Positions 30,859 through 34,285 of a DNA stretch of 34,285 nt are shown here, piece by piece (the first letter of the stretch is position 1; each line of letters opens with the position of its first letter). The translations under genes were made by a program, and so were the position numbers. Origin of the DNA: Mycobacterium interjectum (lineage in GTDB: Bacteria > Actinomycetota > Actinomycetes > Mycobacteriales > Mycobacteriaceae). The notes beneath the pieces are model-generated. The model did no database searches. It had not been told where the DNA came from and worked only from the letters and a program-made list of their open reading frames with translations. The stretch is taken from contig NZ_LT546237.1 in the NCBI RefSeq assembly GCF_900078675.2, positions 4,022,288 through 4,056,572 on the forward strand. The letters run 5' to 3'.

Positions 30859-30885
30859 CTATTTTAGTTCGTGTTGCCATCTAAA
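30841..30885. repeat. Tandem duplication with direct and inverted repeats at the marR start
   Basis: A 21-base unit beginning TTTAGTTCGT occurs at 30841-30861 and 30863-30883 with one A/G difference (period 22). TTTAG (30863-30867) also pairs with CTAAA (30881-30885). The unit includes the marR start, so it could be an operator, a duplicated start region, or both. Confidence 0.75.
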
Positions 30886-30902
30886 CTCGCGGAGGTTCAG
30901 CC

Positions 30903-31853
30903 ATGCATGCAGCAGTTGTTACAAGTTTCGACAGGCCGCCGACCTACCGCGAGTTCCCCAGCCCCACTGCGCACACACCCGGCGAGATGATCGTTGACGT
31001 CATTGCCTCCGGCCTGCACCCGCGGGTGCGCTCGCAGGCCGACGGCTCCCACTACACCAGCTGTGGGGAGCTGCCCCTGGTCCCCGGCATCGACGGAGTA
31101 GGTCGCGCTCCCGACGGCACCCTGCGCTACTTCGTCCTTCCCGACACGACCGTGGGCGCAATGGCCGAACAGACCGTTATCGACCAGCGCCGCAGCATCG
31201 TGCTGCCGGACAATGCCGATCCAATCCTGCTGGCCGCGGCGATGAATCCGGTGATGTCCTCCTGGGTCGCACTCCGCAGGCGCATCGACTTCAAGCCGGG
31301 TCAATCGGTACTGGTGCTCGGAGCCACCGGTAGCGCGGGTCGTATGGCGGTGCAGGTTGTCAAACTTCTCGGAGCCGGCCACGTGATCGGCGCCGGACGC
31401 GACGCTCAGCGACTCTCGGCCCTGGTCGACCTGGGCGCGGATACCACGGTACCGCTCGGGAATGCTTCTGCCGTAGGCGAACTCGCGCGGGTGGCGCGTG
31501 ACGTTGACGTCGTCATCGACTACCTGTGGGGCCCGATTACTGCCGATCTCATGGCCGGCATCGCCGCCAACCGATCCGATCGCGGAAGGCCGCTCACCTG
31601 GGTCGAGATCGGCTCGGTCACCGGCGCGTCGGCAGCCATTCCCTCGGCAGCGCTGCGCGCCGTGCGACTGCAAATCGTCGGAAGCGGTCAGGGGTCGGTG
31701 CCGGCGCGCGACTTCCTCGCCGAACTCCCCTCGCTCGCCACCGAAATCACCAGGGGCAGCTTCGTATTCGATGCCCGCGTCGTGCCGCTCGCCGACGTCG
31801 AAGCCGCCTGGACGGCCACCGCCACCGGGCAGCGGATCGTGATCACGCCCTAG
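30903..31853 (+). CDS. MDR-family zinc-less oxidoreductase (quinone oxidoreductase-like)
   Basis: A 316-residue medium-chain dehydrogenase/reductase. The GroES-like start MHAAVVTSFDRPPTYREFPSP, the Rossmann motif LVLGATGSAGRMAVQVVKLLGA (about 138-158) and a closing GQRIVITP are clear. Zinc-binding Cys and His are absent. It is divergent from the MarR regulator and is preceded by GGAGG; the marR-region repeats lie upstream. Likely an inducible reductase of small electrophiles; the substrate is unknown. Confidence 0.85.
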   Translation: MHAAVVTSFDRPPTYREFPSPTAHTPGEMIVDVIASGLHPRVRSQADGSHYTSCGELPLVPGIDGVGRAPDGTLRYFVLPDTTVGAMAEQTVIDQRRSIVLPDNADPILLAAAMNPVMSSWVALRRRIDFKPGQSVLVLGATGSAGRMAVQVVKLLGAGHVIGAGRDAQRLSALVDLGADTTVPLGNASAVGELARVARDVDVVIDYLWGPITADLMAGIAANRSDRGRPLTWVEIGSVTGASAAIPSAALRAVRLQIVGSGQGSVPARDFLAELPSLATEITRGSFVFDARVVPLADVEAAWTATATGQRIVITP

Positions 31854-31872
31854 TTGGCTGGCCGCACCCCGC

Positions 31873-32817
31873 TCACCGCGGCCGTCGCTGCGCCGACACA
31901 TACAGCGTCGGCGGCATCACGTGCCCGGCGCCCTCCGGAATGCTGCGGCCATAGCGAGCCATCAGCTCGGAGAAGGTGGCCGTCGACACGTCCCAGCCGT
32001 GCTCGCGCAGCCAACCGTCGACGGGGGTGCGTTCCTCGGGGTACCACAGGTCGTCGAAGTCGGTGATCTCGGCGTCGACCAGCCTGGCGGCCGCCGCCCG
32101 CATGCGCTGCATGTCCTCGCGCTGGCGCCGGACGAGGTCGGGGTCGGTGAATCCGGCGCCGGGCACGTTTGACGCCAGGCAACTGCCCGGGACACTCAGC
32201 GAGTGGACGCGCTCGAACAGTAGGTCCTGGGCCTGCGCCGGCAGGTACCGGACCAGCCCCTCGGCCGACCAGACCGCCGGCTGTGACTCGTCAAAGCCCG
32301 CTTCCCGCAGCGCTTTCGGCCAGTCCTGGCGCAGATCGATCGGCACGTTCACCAGCCGCGCCTTCGGGTCCGCGCCGTGCTCGCGCAGCGTGTTGGATTT
32401 GAATTCCAGCACCTTGGGCTGGTCCAGCTCGTAGACGACCGTGCCGTCCGGCCACGGCAGCCGCCAGGTGCGTGCGTCCAGGCCGGCGGCCAGAATCACC
32501 ACCTGCCGGACGCCGGCGTCGGCCGCGCCGAGAAAGAATTCGTCGAAAAACGCTGTGCGCGTTGCCATGAAGTCGATCATCAGTTGTATCCGCGCCCGCA
32601 CGTCCGGCTCCAGCTCGACCGCCTTGGCCAGCAGCTTGGGGTCCGCGTAGATGCTCCACATCCCCTCGCCTGCCGCATCCACGAACACGCGCGCGAACGG
32701 GTCGCTGATGAGCGGGTTCGCGCTCTCGGTCTCGGCGGCACGCGCCGCGGCGACACCCAGTGCGGTGGCTCCCACGCTCTGCGTGATGTCCCAGGAATCG
32801 TTGTCGGTACGCGGCAT
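31873..32817 (-). CDS. SAM-dependent methyltransferase, TIGR00027 (UPF0677) type
   Basis: A 314-residue protein of the mycobacterial putative methyltransferase group. It begins [29 protein letters not shown], carries the family block [17 protein letters not shown], and has the glycine motif [18 protein letters not shown] (about 100-117) and [15 protein letters not shown] 32817 gives the length I recall for Rv3767c and is preceded by AAGGGG; ATG 32823 would add two residues. The -10-like TAGTGT at 32855-32860 may drive it. Substrate unknown; the divergent neighbour is an APH-fold kinase. Confidence 0.9.
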   Translation of the reverse strand: MPRTDNDSWDITQSVGATALGVAAARAAETESANPLISDPFARVFVDAAGEGMWSIYADPKLLAKAVELEPDVRARIQLMIDFMATRTAFFDEFFLGAADAGVRQVVILAAGLDARTWRLPWPDGTVVYELDQPKVLEFKSNTLREHGADPKARLVNVPIDLRQDWPKALREAGFDESQPAVWSAEGLVRYLPAQAQDLLFERVHSLSVPGSCLASNVPGAGFTDPDLVRRQREDMQRMRAAAARLVDAEITDFDDLWYPEERTPVDGWLREHGWDVSTATFSELMARYGRSIPEGAGHVMPPTLYVSAQRRPR

Positions 32818-32854
32818 CGCCATCCCCTTCAGGCCCAAAGTCCGTTAGTTCCGC

Positions 32855-32860
32855 ACACTA
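32855..32860 (-). promoter_or_regulatory. -10 element of the methyltransferase gene
   Basis: TAGTGT on the minus strand gives a leader of about 30 bases to ATG 32817. Confidence 0.3.
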
Positions 32861-32905
32861 TTGTTCCAGGCTCCCGCGTGAACCCGCCGCCCGTTCCGGG
32901 TGACC

Positions 32906-32911
32906 TAGGCT
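32906..32911 (+). promoter_or_regulatory. -10 element of a probable leaderless promoter for the APH gene
   Basis: TAGGCT fits TAnnnT and lies seven bases before ATG 32919, so the transcript would begin at the start codon. Confidence 0.4.
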
Positions 32912-32918
32912 TCTTCTC

Positions 32919-33950
32919 ATGACCGTCGACCTCGAGGCCGTAGCGGGATGGATGTCCGACCGGGGGCTCGGCGAGGGACCGCTCGAGGACGTCGCCACCG
33001 TCACCGGCGGAACGCAGAACGTCATGCTGCGCTTCACCCGGGCCGGCCGGCCCTACGTGCTGCGGCGCGGGCCCCGGCATCTGCGGCCGCGCAGCAACAG
33101 CGTGATCTTGCGGGAAACCAAGGTTCTTGCGGCGCTGGCCGACTCCGACGTACCGCACCCGCACCTGATCGCCACCTGTGACGACCCCGCCGTGCTCGGC
33201 GACGCCGTCTTCTACCTGATGGAACCGGTCGACGGGTTCAACGCCGGCGAGGGGCTGCCGCCATTGCACGCGGGCGACCCGGACGTGCGGTTCGGGATGG
33301 GGCTGTCGATGGCCGATGCCCTGGCGAAGCTGGGTACCGTCGACCACGTCGCGGTGGGCCTCGCGGATTTCGGTAAGCCGGAGGGCTTTCTGGAGCGCCA
33401 GGTGCCGCGCTGGCTTTCCGAGCTGGACTCCTACAGCGAGTACGACGGCTACCCCGGGCCACAGATCCCGGGGATCGAGGAGGTGTCGTCCTGGCTGGAG
33501 CGGCGCCGGCCGACGACCTGGACGCCGGGGATCATGCACGGCGACTACCACGCCGCCAACGTCATGTTCTCCCGCACCGGGCCGGAGGTCGTCGCGATCG
33601 TCGACTGGGAGATGTGCACGATCGGTGACCCCCTGCTGGACCTGGGCTGGCTGCTGGCCACCTGGCGCCAGCCCGATGGGTCCAGCGTGTTCAGCCACGC
33701 CCTCGGCGGCCAGGACGGGCTGGCCAGCACCGACGACCTGTTCCAGCGGTATGCGGCCAACACCACCCGCGACCTGTCCAACATCACCTGGTACACGGTG
33801 CTGGCCTGCTTCAAGCTCGGCATCGTGATCGAGGGCACGCTGGCGCGGGCCTGCGCGGGCAAGGCGGAGAAGGAAGTCGGCGACCAGCTCCACGCCGCCA
33901 CCGTGCAGCTGTTCGAGCGGGCGCTGACGCTTATCGACACGCAACCCTGA
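32919..33950 (+). CDS. APH-fold phosphotransferase (third copy of the LvaA/ACAD10-11 kinase type)
   Basis: A 343-residue kinase-like protein. The region TGGTQNVMLRFTRAGRPYVLRR forms the nucleotide-binding N-lobe. IMHGDYHAANVMF (HGD-x4-N) and VDWEMCTIGDPLLDLGWLLATW provide the catalytic and metal residues. GFLERQVPRWLSELDSY and MHGDY are shared with the kinase at 18974 and, more distantly, with fadE36. It is not beside a dehydrogenase gene; its neighbours are a methyltransferase (divergent) and a membrane protein that follows after 19 bases. Function by family: phosphorylation of a hydroxyacyl-CoA or other small alcohol; unproven. Confidence 0.88.
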   Translation: MTVDLEAVAGWMSDRGLGEGPLEDVATVTGGTQNVMLRFTRAGRPYVLRRGPRHLRPRSNSVILRETKVLAALADSDVPHPHLIATCDDPAVLGDAVFYLMEPVDGFNAGEGLPPLHAGDPDVRFGMGLSMADALAKLGTVDHVAVGLADFGKPEGFLERQVPRWLSELDSYSEYDGYPGPQIPGIEEVSSWLERRRPTTWTPGIMHGDYHAANVMFSRTGPEVVAIVDWEMCTIGDPLLDLGWLLATWRQPDGSSVFSHALGGQDGLASTDDLFQRYAANTTRDLSNITWYTVLACFKLGIVIEGTLARACAGKAEKEVGDQLHAATVQLFERALTLIDTQP

Positions 33951-33969
33951 CCCACTAACATCTCCCCCC

Positions 33970-34285
33970 GTGCCGTCCTACCCCGAGAACCCCGACTTCT
34001 ACTCCGAGCCGACCCGGGCCGCCGGATACGGTGGCTACTACGACGAGCCGGCGCCGCAGCCGCCCGAGCCGCCGACGCCCTGGTATCGCCGTCCGGCGGC
34101 GCTGGTCGCGGCCGGCGCCCTTGCGGTGATCGTGCTCGGTCTCGCGGCGTACGCGGTGGTCAACCTGGTGGCCGGCTCCCCCGCGCCGAAGGCTCCGAAC
34201 ACCACCACGACCACGACGCCCGCTCCCACCACGACGGTGCCGACGACGACGACGGCGTCACCGCGCCACCACGGAGGCGGCGGGG
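33970..34285 (+). CDS. N-terminal part of a membrane-anchored Thr-rich protein (runs off the window)
   Basis: The frame opens with GTG 33970 and is open to the end of the window (105 codons). A Tyr/Pro-rich cytoplasmic part (YPENPDFYSEPTRAAGYGGYYDEP) is followed by a membrane segment at about 43-68 (PAALVAAGALAVIVLGLAAYAVV) and then a Pro/Thr-rich linker (TTTTTTPAPTTTVPTTTTA). The topology resembles mycobacterial DUF-type membrane proteins with an extracellular Thr/Pro linker. A TAACAT -10-like box lies eight bases before the GTG. The C-terminal domain is not seen, so no function is given. Confidence 0.7.
   Translation, partial: MPSYPENPDFYSEPTRAAGYGGYYDEPAPQPPEPPTPWYRRPAALVAAGALAVIVLGLAAYAVVNLVAGSPAPKAPNTTTTTTPAPTTTVPTTTTASPRHHGGGG

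Noticed and set aside
1..34285. CRISPR array or toxin-antitoxin pair
   Set aside because: No evenly spaced repeats with spacers and no recognisable toxin or antitoxin folds were found on either strand.

Overview
The window is high-GC actinobacterial DNA from a mycobacterium, most likely a slow grower. The evidence is GTG/TTG starts, many TAnnnT -10 boxes with little or no leader, and several hallmark genes: the 19 kDa lipoprotein lpqH, the TcrX/TcrY two-component system, a WhiB4-type redox regulator, F420-type luciferase-like enzymes and TIGR00027-type methyltransferases. From memory, tadA, tyrA, proZWVX, the lapA-like gene, fadE36, the alkyl sulfatase, lpqH, tcrY, tcrX and the last methyltransferase follow the order of Rv3752c to Rv3767c in M. 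tuberculosis H37Rv. Other genes are inserted into that backbone.

Layout. Positions 1-299 hold the proline-rich C-terminus of a truncated gene. Positions 5229 down to 496 (minus strand) are a tightly packed operon: sulfotransferase, alkyl-sulfatase-like metallo-beta-lactamase protein, SDR, VOC protein and luciferase-like monooxygenase, with a DUF2237 gene upstream. Then come a DUF6941-like gene, a Tat-exported GH5-like glycosidase and a WhiB4-type regulator. Next are tRNA-Ser(CGA), tadA with its associated gene, tyrA, a glycolipid-binding-like gene and the osmoprotectant ABC transporter proX-proV-proW-proZ. An IS110-family element lies between the lapA-like gene and fadE36. A histidine phosphatase and a methyltransferase follow.

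Positions 18974-23682 (plus strand) are a five-gene operon: APH-fold kinase, SDR, ACAD10/11-type acyl-CoA dehydrogenase, TetR regulator and quinone-oxidoreductase-like enzyme. The kinase, dehydrogenase and SDR resemble the Pseudomonas lva set and the human ACAD10/ACAD11 fusions, which phosphorylate 4-hydroxyacyl-CoA and then rearrange it to 3-hydroxyacyl-CoA. This is the best candidate here for a little-described pathway. Two more kinases of the same type (fadE36 and 32919-33950) flank it.

The last third holds the alkyl sulfatase, lpqH, tcrY/tcrX and two small membrane proteins. It also holds a YjbR-like protein, a phage-lysin-like protein, a MarR/MDR divergent pair, a methyltransferase/APH divergent pair and the start of a membrane-anchored Thr-rich protein.

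Three sequence-level oddities stand out. A 7-bp tandem duplication moves the expected tadA start codon out of frame. A 22-bp-period duplication copies the marR start region. The first sulfatase-like protein has lost several expected zinc ligands.
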